64,000 bases of DNA from Pseudoclavibacter sp. RFBB5. GTDB taxonomy: Bacteria > Actinomycetota > Actinomycetes > Actinomycetales > Microbacteriaceae. Under the pieces are notes generated by a model. The model had not been told where the DNA came from and ran no database searches. It saw only the letters and a list, made by a program, of their open reading frames with translations. Numbering within the stretch: the stretch's first letter is position 1; every line of letters starts with the position of its first letter. This document shows, one piece after another, positions 54,682-62,945 of this stretch. A program made the translations under genes and the position numbers. The stretch lies in assembly GCF_002931555.1 (NCBI RefSeq), contig NZ_PSTZ01000001.1, positions 496,001 to 560,000 of the forward strand. Reading direction: 5' to 3'.

Positions 54682-56816
54682 TCTGCGTCCCCCACAGCGT
54701 TCATGCCCCCGAAGGGCGGTGTCGAGTGCTCCTGGCGCACGGTGACGGTCATCGTTGACCGGTCGGCGACGTCGAGGTCGAGTCGCACGAGTCTAGGGCC
54801 CCACACGTCCGTCAGCATCGGGTCGTCGAGCTCGATCGGCGTGAGGGTGGCGGTCGCGGTGCCAGTCCAGGTGACGTGGACCCGCGGGGCACCACCCAGA
54901 GGCGTGATGACGGCGCTGTCGTCACCCTGACTGTCAGGTGCGAGGGCAACGTCGCCGGCGAGCAGCATCCGCAGCTGCGTCGGGGCGGGTGCGGCAGAGG
55001 AGGATGTCGCGTCCGTCGCGTCGGCGTCAGGTGCGGAGAGTTGTGGCGAGGTGCTGTTCAGCTCCTCGCGGACCGCGCTTGGCCACAACTCTGTGGAGCT
55101 CGCGGGGGCGGGGCTCTCGGTCGCGGGGGCGGCCGCTGCATCGGCGGGTGTCGACGCACAGAGCCACGCGTCGTGGACGCGCACCTCGGCGCGCTCGCGG
55201 TCGAGGAGCACCTCGCGGCGCCACGACTCGAGCCCTGCGACGTCGTAGGCGCCGGCCAGCTCGAGCTCGAGCGAGGGCGTCTCGCCGGTCGACACCTCGA
55301 TGACCGACGCCGCGTACTCGCGGCCCGTCGGCTGCCCGCGCCCCGCGATGACCGGCACGTTGTGCCATTCGCTCCGCATGGGCCACAGCTCGTAGCGGCG
55401 GTCGCTGAAGGTGCGGGCGTCGTAGCTGGGGCGCCCGGCGTCGACGATGACCGGCACTCCGTCGGAGGCGACGAGGAACGTGCCGACGTCGTTGTGGTTG
55501 TGGTTCTCGTCGTTGTGGCCGCCCTTGACCGCGACCGACAAGCCCGAAGACGAGCCGTCGCGCTCGCGGGCGACGAGCATCTGCGTGGAGGGGAGCCAGG
55601 TGGATGCGGGGGCCGGGGGAGCGGGCGGGCTCAGCTGCAGCCAGGGCGCGTCGGTGAGTCCGCGGAGCACTCGCCCGAGTCCCTCGGCCTCGACGACCGC
55701 GGCCTCTGATGGGCGGCGGTGGGAGGCTGCGAACGCTTGCGCGTCGGCGTCTCCAGCGCGAACGGCCGTCCGGTGCAGGGAGTGCCACGGCTGGTCGCTG
55801 CTGGGCTTGGCCTGCCCGTCGGCGGCGTTCACGAACCAGCCGTCGCCGAGGTGCATGCGGTGCGGAAACGCGACGGTCTCGCGCAGCGAGCGGATGCTCG
55901 GAACGGGGTCGAAGGCGCCACCGGTCGCGAAGGTGAGCAGGTCGAGGGCTTCGAGGAGGCGGCAGGCGCCGTTCCACCAGTAGGCGTAGCCCTCGTCGAT
56001 GGCGCCGTCTTCTGGGAGCACGGCGACGTAGCGGTCGAGCCCTTCGACGACGAGTTCCAGGATGCGCGCGCGTTCCGCGGCCTCGCTCGGTGCGTCGAGC
56101 AAGCGGAGGGCGGCGACGAGCACGTTGCCGTGGATCCACGGGTTCCAGTTGTGCGCATCCCCGTCGAGGCCGAGCCAGTGCCAGTCGCGGCGACGCACGA
56201 ACGGCTCGAAGACGCGCACGCGGGCTTCGTGGCGGATGCGCGCCCGCACACCCGGGTACTGGGCGTCGAGCTGGTCGCCGAGCAGCTGGTCGATCCAGGC
56301 GAGCTGCCCGACGACTTCGCCGGCGCCGAGGTCGAGGTACGGGTCGGTGACGGTTGCGAGCACTGAACCGTGCCGGGCGAGCGTGTCGTCGTGGGCCGGC
56401 CAGCACCAGGAGCTCTGCTCGCAGAGCAGGATGACGCCGTCGACGACCTCCGCGAGCAGCGACGGGTCACCGGCGGCCGCCACCGCGGTGCGGGTCAGGC
56501 GTTCCTGCCGCGCGAAGGCGGGCGTCTCCCAGGCGATCCGGTTGCCGTCGCCGTGATACCTGGCGGCGTCGCTCGCGCGCGGCTGGGGCCATGGTGTGCC
56601 CTGTTCGGCGGTGGCGCGTTCGGTCATCTCCGCGAGGGTGCGCGCGTCGGCGATTCCGGCGGGCCAGTCGGATGCGGGTGGCACGGGGAGCGCGTGGTTG
56701 GGGTCGGCGATGACCTCGTCAAGGTTCCGGCCGCCGAACTGCTCGTCGAGGGCGCGCGAGAGGGGTCCACGGAATGCGGTGCCGCTCTGCACGGGAATGT
56801 CCGTGGTGTCTGTCAT
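54678..56816 (-). CDS. Heparinase II/III-family polysaccharide lyase-like protein
   Basis: A 712-residue protein. An alpha-toroid N-terminal domain includes DGDAHNWNPWIHGNVLVAA (about 218-236) and IDEGYAYWWNGACRLLEAL (273-291). The heparinase II/III C-terminal beta domain includes KGGHNDENHNHNDVGTF (431-447), with the His residues expected at the active and metal sites, and VIVDAGRPSYDART (457-469). The family cleaves heparin, heparan, alginate oligosaccharides or related uronates by beta-elimination, giving 4,5-unsaturated uronates. There is no signal peptide, so it acts on imported oligosaccharides. An Ala/Pro/Ser-rich insert lies near residue 550-590. Start ATG 56816 is preferred. Confidence 0.88.
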   Translation of the reverse strand: MTDTTDIPVQSGTAFRGPLSRALDEQFGGRNLDEVIADPNHALPVPPASDWPAGIADARTLAEMTERATAEQGTPWPQPRASDAARYHGDGNRIAWETPAFARQERLTRTAVAAAGDPSLLAEVVDGVILLCEQSSWCWPAHDDTLARHGSVLATVTDPYLDLGAGEVVGQLAWIDQLLGDQLDAQYPGVRARIRHEARVRVFEPFVRRRDWHWLGLDGDAHNWNPWIHGNVLVAALRLLDAPSEAAERARILELVVEGLDRYVAVLPEDGAIDEGYAYWWNGACRLLEALDLLTFATGGAFDPVPSIRSLRETVAFPHRMHLGDGWFVNAADGQAKPSSDQPWHSLHRTAVRAGDADAQAFAASHRRPSEAAVVEAEGLGRVLRGLTDAPWLQLSPPAPPAPASTWLPSTQMLVARERDGSSSGLSVAVKGGHNDENHNHNDVGTFLVASDGVPVIVDAGRPSYDARTFSDRRYELWPMRSEWHNVPVIAGRGQPTGREYAASVIEVSTGETPSLELELAGAYDVAGLESWRREVLLDRERAEVRVHDAWLCASTPADAAAAPATESPAPASSTELWPSAVREELNSTSPQLSAPDADATDATSSSAAPAPTQLRMLLAGDVALAPDSQGDDSAVITPLGGAPRVHVTWTGTATATLTPIELDDPMLTDVWGPRLVRLDLDVADRSTMTVTVRQEHSTPPFGGMNAVGDAE

Positions 56817-56880
56817 CGTCGACCTACTTCTCAGGGGTGGTGCTCGCCGCTGCTGCGGTGGTGGTGTTGCCACTGGAATC

Positions 56881-56942
56881 GATCGTAAACGATCATGCAC
56901 GATCATAACCGCATTGTTGTGATCGAGAATGATTGCTACTCT
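56881..56942. promoter_or_regulatory. Divergent promoter region with repeated GATC-palindrome operators
   Basis: GATCGTAAACGATC (56881-56894) is a 6-2-6 perfect inverted repeat. Related half sites follow: ACGATC at 56900-56905 and GTGATCGAGAATGATTGC at 56919-56936. TTGTTG (56914-56919) and TACTCT (56937-56942), 17 bp apart, may be the plus-strand promoter. These are candidate sites for the DeoR/LacI chimera. Confidence 0.5.
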
Positions 56943-57007
56943 TTCGAAACGTCACCACCCCCGGGGGACGCCGCAGGCACCCCGGACGGCAATTCAAAGG
57001 AGAATCC

Positions 57008-58966
57008 GTGTCCACTGCACTCACGCCCGAAGCGCCCGCCGCTGCGCTTCCGTCAGCGTCGCAGCGAGCATGGACCCGCGACGACTGGACCGCCTACGCC
57101 GACCGCCTCCTCACGGGCGCCATGGCCTGGTCCTCTCCGGGCAAGGGGCGCATCACCCCTCCCGGCGCGGAGGGTGGCTACGGTCACGACATCGACGGCC
57201 TCGAGGGCTTCGCCCGCACGTTCCTCCTCGCCGGCTTCCGCATCGCGGGGGAGCGCGGCGAGGGCGTCGACGAGCTCATCTCCTTCTTCTCCGAAGGCGT
57301 CCGCACGGGCGTCGACCCGGATGCGGCCGACCGCTGGGTGCGCCTCGAGGAGCACCCGCAGGCGAAGGTGGAGGCGGCGTCGCTCGCCCTCATCCTCGAC
57401 CTCACGCGCCCCTGGATCTGGGATGCGCTCGACGAGCTCACGCAGCAGCGCGTCATCGACTACTTCGCGCCGGCCGTGGGCGACGACACCTACCCGCGCA
57501 CGAACTGGCTGTGGTTCCGCCTCGTCGTGCAGACCTTCCTGCGCTCCGTCGGCGGCCCCTGGTCGCCGGAGGACGTCACCGACGACCTCGCCCTGCACGA
57601 CTCGTTCGTGCGCGCCGACGGCTGGCTCTCCGACGGCGACGAGCGCTCCTACGACCACTACGTCGGCTGGGCGCTGCACATCTACCCCGTCCTCTGGTCG
57701 CGGATGCGCGGGGCCAGCGAGCTCGCGGGCGACCGCCTCGCCGGAGACGTCGCCGCCCTCGACCGCTTCCTGCAGGACGCCGTGCACCTCATCGGCGGAG
57801 ACGGCTCCCCGCTCCTGCAGGGCCGCAGCCTCATCTACCGCTTCGCCGCCGCCGGCCCGTTCTGGGTCGGCGCGCTCGCGGAGGTTCCCTCGGTCTCGCT
57901 CGGCGCGCTCCGCCACGCGGCCGAGAAGGTCGTCTCCCACTTCGCCGAGCGCGGCGTGCCGGACGAGCGTGGCCTCCTCACGATGGGCTGGCTCGACGAG
58001 TGGCGCCAGCTCGCTCAGGCCTACTCCGGCCCCGCCTCCCCGTACTGGGCCTCGAAGGGCCTGCTCGGCATCCTCCTCCCCGCCGACCACCCCGTCTGGG
58101 CCGCCGAAGCCGACCCGCTCCCCGTCGAGCAGGGCGACTTCGTGCGCACGATCGCCGCCCCGGGCTGGGTCGTCACCGGTACGAAGAGCGACGGCATCGT
58201 GCGCATCGCCAACCACGGCACCGACCACGCGAAGCCGAACACGCTGGTCGGCGACTCGCCCCTCTACGCCCGCATCGCCTACTCGAGCGCAACCAGCCCG
58301 CTGCTCGACGACGCCGCCTGGCACGAGCCGCTCGAGCAGTCGGTCGCGCTCGTCGAGAGCGCCACCACGGGCGAGAACGCCACCACGGGCACCGAAACCG
58401 CCACGCACCGCGCCGCGATGGAGCTCCTTGCCACGACCACCGACGGCGACGCCGGCGTGGCCGCATCCACCTGGCTCGCCCACACGCTGGTCCCGAGCGC
58501 GAAGCAGCAGCGCCACGGCTCCGGCCTCGACGGCGAAGCGACGGTCGTCGCGCGCCTCACGGTCGTCTCGGTCGTGCGCGGCGCCGAAGAGGTGCGCCTC
58601 GCCCGCGTCACCGACCTCGCCGACGGCGTCGACGAGAGCGACTGGATGCTCCGCTGGGGCGGCTGGCCCGTCACGAGCCGACAGGATGCGCAGATCACGA
58701 GCGCACTCCGCGGCCTGACGGCGGGCACGACGGCACGCACCGTGACGCGCACGGACGCGAGCCCGCTCGGCGCATCCACCGCGGTGCCCGTGCTCGACGC
58801 CCCCGTCGAGGTCGGCACCTGGGCCGCCGCCCACCTCACCCTCGCGGGCGCAGACCACACCCCAAGCCCCACCACCGGCGTCGAGCTCACCGATGAGCTC
58901 GCCGCCATCACCTGGTCGGACGGGGCGCACAGCACCGTCGACCTCACCAACTACCGCCTCTCGTAG
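57008..58966 (+). CDS. DUF2264 domain protein
   Basis: A 652-residue cytoplasmic protein. The N-terminal 370 residues match the DUF2264 alpha-barrel type (RLLTGAMAWSSPGKGRITPPG, YGHDIDGLEGFARTFLLAGF, NWLWFRLVVQTFLRSVGG, YDHYVGWALHIYPVLW), followed by a C-terminal beta-rich part. DUF2264 genes often lie next to heparinase-like lyases and sugar importers and are presumed carbohydrate-active, but no activity is established. The start is GTG 57008 after AAAGGAGAATCC. It heads the operon carrying the sugar importer and GH88. Confidence 0.82.
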   Translation: MSTALTPEAPAAALPSASQRAWTRDDWTAYADRLLTGAMAWSSPGKGRITPPGAEGGYGHDIDGLEGFARTFLLAGFRIAGERGEGVDELISFFSEGVRTGVDPDAADRWVRLEEHPQAKVEAASLALILDLTRPWIWDALDELTQQRVIDYFAPAVGDDTYPRTNWLWFRLVVQTFLRSVGGPWSPEDVTDDLALHDSFVRADGWLSDGDERSYDHYVGWALHIYPVLWSRMRGASELAGDRLAGDVAALDRFLQDAVHLIGGDGSPLLQGRSLIYRFAAAGPFWVGALAEVPSVSLGALRHAAEKVVSHFAERGVPDERGLLTMGWLDEWRQLAQAYSGPASPYWASKGLLGILLPADHPVWAAEADPLPVEQGDFVRTIAAPGWVVTGTKSDGIVRIANHGTDHAKPNTLVGDSPLYARIAYSSATSPLLDDAAWHEPLEQSVALVESATTGENATTGTETATHRAAMELLATTTDGDAGVAASTWLAHTLVPSAKQQRHGSGLDGEATVVARLTVVSVVRGAEEVRLARVTDLADGVDESDWMLRWGGWPVTSRQDAQITSALRGLTAGTTARTVTRTDASPLGASTAVPVLDAPVEVGTWAAAHLTLAGADHTPSPTTGVELTDELAAITWSDGAHSTVDLTNYRLS

Positions 58967-59029
58967 CCCGGGCGTCGGTTTTCAGGGATCCGAAGCGGGT
59001 CTCGTTCATTGCAGCAAAGGAGCAGCACC

Positions 59030-60322
59030 ATGAAGAAGCGCACCATGATCGCCACTGCGGGCCTCGCCGCCGCCGCACTGGCCCTCACCGGATGCAGCGG
59101 TGGCGGGAGCGTCGACCCAGACGGTCCCATCACGCTGTCGGTGTCGGGCTGGAGCGTCGCATCCACCCCCGAGTTCCAGCTGCTGGCGGACGGCTTCACG
59201 GAGAAGTACCCAGACGTGACCGTCGAGGTCGTCGACTACGACCCCGCCGAGTACAACACGCTCATCACGGCCGACCTCGCGGCCGGTTCGGGCCCCGACA
59301 TCATCACGCAGAAGGAGACGAAGTTCGTCACCACCTTCCAGGAAGGCGGACAGCTGCTCGACGTGTCCGACATCGAGCTGCCCGAGGGCATCAGCGGCGC
59401 CGCGTCGTACGAGATCGACGGCACCACGTGGGCGACCCCGTACCGCCAGGACTCGTGGGTGCTCTACTACAACAAGGCCCTCTTCGACCAGGCAGGCGTC
59501 GCCTACCCGGACGGCAGCTGGACCTGGGACGACTACGTCGAGAACGCCGACCTCCTGACGCAGAACCTCACCGCAGCGGGCTCGACCGCCAAGGGCGCGC
59601 ACCAGCACAGCTGGCAGTCGACCGTCCAGGGCTTCGCCAACGCGCAGGCTGACGGCGACATCTTCAGCGGAGAGTACGACTACTTCGAGAAGTACTACGA
59701 CAACTCGCTCAAGCTGCAGGACGACGGCGCGCAGGCCTCCTTCAACACGGTCACGGCCAACAAGCTCACCTACCAGGGCGAGTTCGGCAAGCAGAAGGCC
59801 GCGATGATCCCCATGGGCTCGTGGTTCGTGGCGACGCTCATCTCGCAGCAGGCGGCCGGCGAGGCCGACGACTTCGAGTGGGGCATCGCACCTGTGCCGC
59901 AGATGGATGCATCCACCGCCGGTCTCGAGAACACCCCCGTCACGTTCGGTGACCCTGCCGGCTTCGGCATCAACGCCAACATCGACGAGGGCAAGACGCA
60001 GGCCGCCAAGGACTTCCTCGCCTACGCAGCAAGCGAAGAGGCGGCGACGAAGCTCGCCGGCATCGGCATCACCCCGGCGCTCCTGAGCGACCCGGTCGTC
60101 GAGGCGTACTTCGGCGTCGAGGGCGCCCCGCAGGACGAGCTCTCCGCGTTCGCCGTGCAGACGCACGAGACGCTCCCCGAGAGCCCGACCAACTCGAAGA
60201 CCGCCGCCGTCCAGAACATCCTGAACGACATGCACTCCTCGATCCTCTCCGGCTCGAAGTCGGTCAAGGACTCCATCACGGAGGCCGAGACCCGAGTCGC
60301 CAACGAAGTCGGCCTCGACTAA
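59030..60322 (+). CDS. Sugar ABC transporter substrate-binding lipoprotein (family 1)
   Basis: A 430-residue lipoprotein with signal and lipobox LTGC at about residue 21, then the family-1 oligosaccharide-binding fold (YPDVTVEVVDYDPAEYNTLI, GSGPDIITQ, YRQDSWVLYYNKALFDQAGV, PVTFGDPAGFGINA). AAAGGAG precedes ATG 59030. With the lyase and GH88 in the neighbourhood, its ligand is likely an unsaturated or saturated uronate oligosaccharide. No ATPase gene is near; a shared MsmK/UgpC-type ATPase elsewhere is presumed. Confidence 0.92.
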   Translation: MKKRTMIATAGLAAAALALTGCSGGGSVDPDGPITLSVSGWSVASTPEFQLLADGFTEKYPDVTVEVVDYDPAEYNTLITADLAAGSGPDIITQKETKFVTTFQEGGQLLDVSDIELPEGISGAASYEIDGTTWATPYRQDSWVLYYNKALFDQAGVAYPDGSWTWDDYVENADLLTQNLTAAGSTAKGAHQHSWQSTVQGFANAQADGDIFSGEYDYFEKYYDNSLKLQDDGAQASFNTVTANKLTYQGEFGKQKAAMIPMGSWFVATLISQQAAGEADDFEWGIAPVPQMDASTAGLENTPVTFGDPAGFGINANIDEGKTQAAKDFLAYAASEEAATKLAGIGITPALLSDPVVEAYFGVEGAPQDELSAFAVQTHETLPESPTNSKTAAVQNILNDMHSSILSGSKSVKDSITEAETRVANEVGLD

Positions 60323-60333
60323 CCCCTCTCGTC

Positions 60334-60363
60334 GGTCGGCCGGTGCTCTCTCACCGGCCGACC
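60334..60363 (+). terminator. Intercistronic hairpin after the binding-protein gene
   Basis: A perfect 12-bp stem GGTCGGCCGGTG / CACCGGCCGACC with a 6-nt loop and no U-run. It likely stabilises the upstream mRNA or lowers permease expression. Confidence 0.65.
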
Positions 60364-60385
60364 GGCACCTCTCTCCAGGAGAATC

Positions 60386-61333
60386 ATGACCACCACAACG
60401 GAACCGGCGCAGCCGAAGGCCGCGCCTGAGGGCCTGTCGCCCGAGGCGCGCAAGCTGCGCAACCGCTCACGTCTCAAGCGCTCGCTTGTCGGCTGGAGCT
60501 TCATCCTGCCGAACTTCCTCGGCTTCGCGACGCTGACGCTCGTGCCCGTCATCGTGCTGTTCTACATGTCTCTCACGAACTGGAACATCTTCGGCACCTC
60601 GACGTTCGTCGGCTTCGACAACTTCACCCGACTCCTGGGCGACGGCAGCTTCCAGGTCGCGTTCGGCAACACCATCTACTACTCGGTGCTGCACATCCCG
60701 CTCACGATCGTCGTTTCGCTCGGGCTCGCGCTGCTGCTCAACAACAAGCTCCGCGGCGTCGCGTTCTTCCGCACGGCCGCGTTCTTCCCCTACATCACGT
60801 CGATCGTCGCGATCGCGCTCGTCTGGAACCTGCTCTTCAGCCCGGACTTCGGCCCCATCAACGAGGGCCTGCGCCTCATCGGCATCGACAACCCGCCAGG
60901 CTGGCTCACCTCCATGGAGTGGGCGATGCCCGCGGTGGTCATCATCAGCACGTGGCGCGACATGGGCTACTACATGGTGCTCTTCCTCGCGGCCCTGCAG
61001 ACGGTGCCGCCCGAGCTGCACGAGGCCGCACGCGTCGACGGCGCGAACGCGTGGCAGCGCTTCTGGAACGTGACGCTGCCTTGCCTGCGCCCGACGATGT
61101 TCTTCGTCACCGTCATGCTGACGATCAACTCGCTGAAGATCTTCGACCTCATCCTCGTGCTCACCGAGGGCGGGCCGGGCCAGTCGACGACCGTCATCTC
61201 CCAGTTCATCTACCGCAAGGGCTTCGAGGAGAACGAGTTCGGATACGCGTCAGCGGCCTCCGTCGTGCTGTTCCTGCTCTGCATCGTCGTCACGATCATC
61301 CAGTTCATGTGGAACAAGCGGAAGGACAGCTGA
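60386..61333 (+). CDS. Sugar ABC transporter permease (MalF/UgpA type)
   Basis: A 315-residue permease with six membrane helices after a charged N-terminus. The EAA motif is ELHEAARVDGANAWQRFWNVTLPCLRP. CCAGGAG precedes the ATG. Its stop overlaps the next permease start (TGATG). Confidence 0.93.
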   Translation: MTTTTEPAQPKAAPEGLSPEARKLRNRSRLKRSLVGWSFILPNFLGFATLTLVPVIVLFYMSLTNWNIFGTSTFVGFDNFTRLLGDGSFQVAFGNTIYYSVLHIPLTIVVSLGLALLLNNKLRGVAFFRTAAFFPYITSIVAIALVWNLLFSPDFGPINEGLRLIGIDNPPGWLTSMEWAMPAVVIISTWRDMGYYMVLFLAALQTVPPELHEAARVDGANAWQRFWNVTLPCLRPTMFFVTVMLTINSLKIFDLILVLTEGGPGQSTTVISQFIYRKGFEENEFGYASAASVVLFLLCIVVTIIQFMWNKRKDS

Positions 61334-62247
61334 TGTCCCAGACCATGGCAGTCGTCCTCCCCGAGGAGACCACGACCCCCCTCTCGACCGACCACGTCGA
61401 GCCCGCGAAGCCCGCTGGCAAGAAGGAGCACAAGCTCGCTCGCGCGCTCCTGTACGTCATCCTCATCGTCGCCGCGGCCGCGATGCTCACGCCGTTCTTC
61501 TGGATGATCATGAGCTCCCTCAAGGAGGCCAACGCGGTCTTCTCGGTGCCGGTGCAGTGGATCCCCGAGGTCTTCGTCTGGCAGAACTACGTCGACATCT
61601 GGACCAAGTCGGACATCATGACCTGGATCGGCAACACGCTCATCCTCTCGGTCACCGTCACGGCCCTGCAGGTACTCACCGGCTCGTTCGCCGCCTACGG
61701 CTTCTCGCGCGTCAAGTTCCCCGGCCGCGACGTGCTCTTCCTCCTCTACGTCGGAACGATCGCCGTGCCGTGGCAGTCGTACATGATCCCGCAGTTCATC
61801 CTGCTGTCCAACGCGAACCTCTCGAACACCCTCTGGGCGATCATCCTGCTGCAGGCGTTCGGCGCCTTCGGTGTGTTCCTCATGAAGCAGTTCTACGAGA
61901 CCATCCCCATGGAGCTCTCCGAGGCGGCCCGCCTCGACGGGCTCAGCGAGTACGGCATCTGGCGGCGCATCATGCTGCCGCTGTCGGTCCCGGCCATCGC
62001 GAGCCTCTCGCTGCTGACGTTCGTCAACACCTGGAACGACTACCTCGGACCGCTCATCTACCTGCGCGACCCGAGCCTCTGGACCATGCAGCTGGGCCTC
62101 AAGAACTTCGTCTCGAGCCTCTACGACGTCGACTACGGCGTGCTCTTCGCGGGCCTCACCATCTCGGTGCTGCCCATCGCGATCGTGTTCCTCCTCGGCC
62201 AGCGGTACTTCGTCGAGGGCATCGCGACCAGCGGAATGAAGGGCTAG
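61333..62247 (+). CDS. Sugar ABC transporter permease (MalG/UgpE type)
   Basis: A 304-residue partner permease with six helices. The N-terminal loop has FFWMIMSSLKEANAVF and the EAA motif is ELSEAARLDGLSEYGIWRRIMLPLSVPA. ATG 61333 overlaps the preceding stop. It is followed after 3 bp by the DUF624 gene. Confidence 0.93.
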   Translation: MSQTMAVVLPEETTTPLSTDHVEPAKPAGKKEHKLARALLYVILIVAAAAMLTPFFWMIMSSLKEANAVFSVPVQWIPEVFVWQNYVDIWTKSDIMTWIGNTLILSVTVTALQVLTGSFAAYGFSRVKFPGRDVLFLLYVGTIAVPWQSYMIPQFILLSNANLSNTLWAIILLQAFGAFGVFLMKQFYETIPMELSEAARLDGLSEYGIWRRIMLPLSVPAIASLSLLTFVNTWNDYLGPLIYLRDPSLWTMQLGLKNFVSSLYDVDYGVLFAGLTISVLPIAIVFLLGQRYFVEGIATSGMKG

Positions 62248-62250
62248 GCC

Positions 62251-62913
62251 ATGAAGCGCATCTCGCACGGCGTCTACGCGACGGCGTTCAACGTCACCTA
62301 CCTGGCGCTCGCCGTCAACCTGATGCTCGCGGTCATGAGCCTGCCGTTCCTCGTGCTGCTCGTGACCACCGACCCGTCACTGTCGTGGCCGCTGCTCGCG
62401 GCGAGCGCGGCGCTCACGGGGCCGGGCATCGCGGGTGCGTTCGCGACCTTCCGTGCGCACGCTGAGGGGGACACGGATGTGATCCGCGCCTTCATCAGCG
62501 GGGTGCGCCGCACCTGGAAGCGGGCGCTCGTGATCTCGGCGGTCACGTCCGCCGTGGTCACGGTCGCGCTCGTGGATGTGTTCGTGCTCGTCCCGACGGG
62601 CATCGGCGTCCTCCTCGTGCCGCTGCTCGTCGTCGTCGCGATCCTGACGCTCGCGACCGCAGCCGTGACGCTCGTGGCCATCACGCAGGCCGAGGACACG
62701 CGCCTGCTCGTGCTGGCGCGCGCATCCCTCATCCTCGCCGTGCGCCGCTGGCCGCTGACCTTCGCCTCGTTCGCGATCGTCGGCGTCCAGGCCGCCGTGC
62801 TCACGGCGGCCCCGGCCATCGCCATCGGCATCACCACCGCCGCCTGCCTCTACGTCGTCTGGGCTGGCGGCCGCTTCACCCTGCAGCAGGCACCCGCGCG
62901 CGTCGCGGCCTGA
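62251..62913 (+). CDS. DUF624 (YesL-like) membrane protein
   Basis: A 220-residue protein with about five to six hydrophobic helices. The start (ATAFNVTYLALAVNLMLAVMSLPFLVLLVTTDP) is typical of DUF624/YesL, which accompanies rhamnogalacturonan and other glycan importers in Firmicutes and actinobacteria. Function is unknown; it may assist the importer or act in signalling. It begins 3 bp after the permease stop and precedes GH88 by 32 bp. Confidence 0.8.
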   Translation: MKRISHGVYATAFNVTYLALAVNLMLAVMSLPFLVLLVTTDPSLSWPLLAASAALTGPGIAGAFATFRAHAEGDTDVIRAFISGVRRTWKRALVISAVTSAVVTVALVDVFVLVPTGIGVLLVPLLVVVAILTLATAAVTLVAITQAEDTRLLVLARASLILAVRRWPLTFASFAIVGVQAAVLTAAPAIAIGITTAACLYVVWAGGRFTLQQAPARVAA

Positions 62914-62945
62914 CTGACCTCCCGAACTCTCACGAAGGAACACCC

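Noticed and set aside
57053-58930. 625-codon minus-strand frame
   Set aside because: Antisense shadow of the DUF2264 gene; no recognisable domain, composition abnormal.
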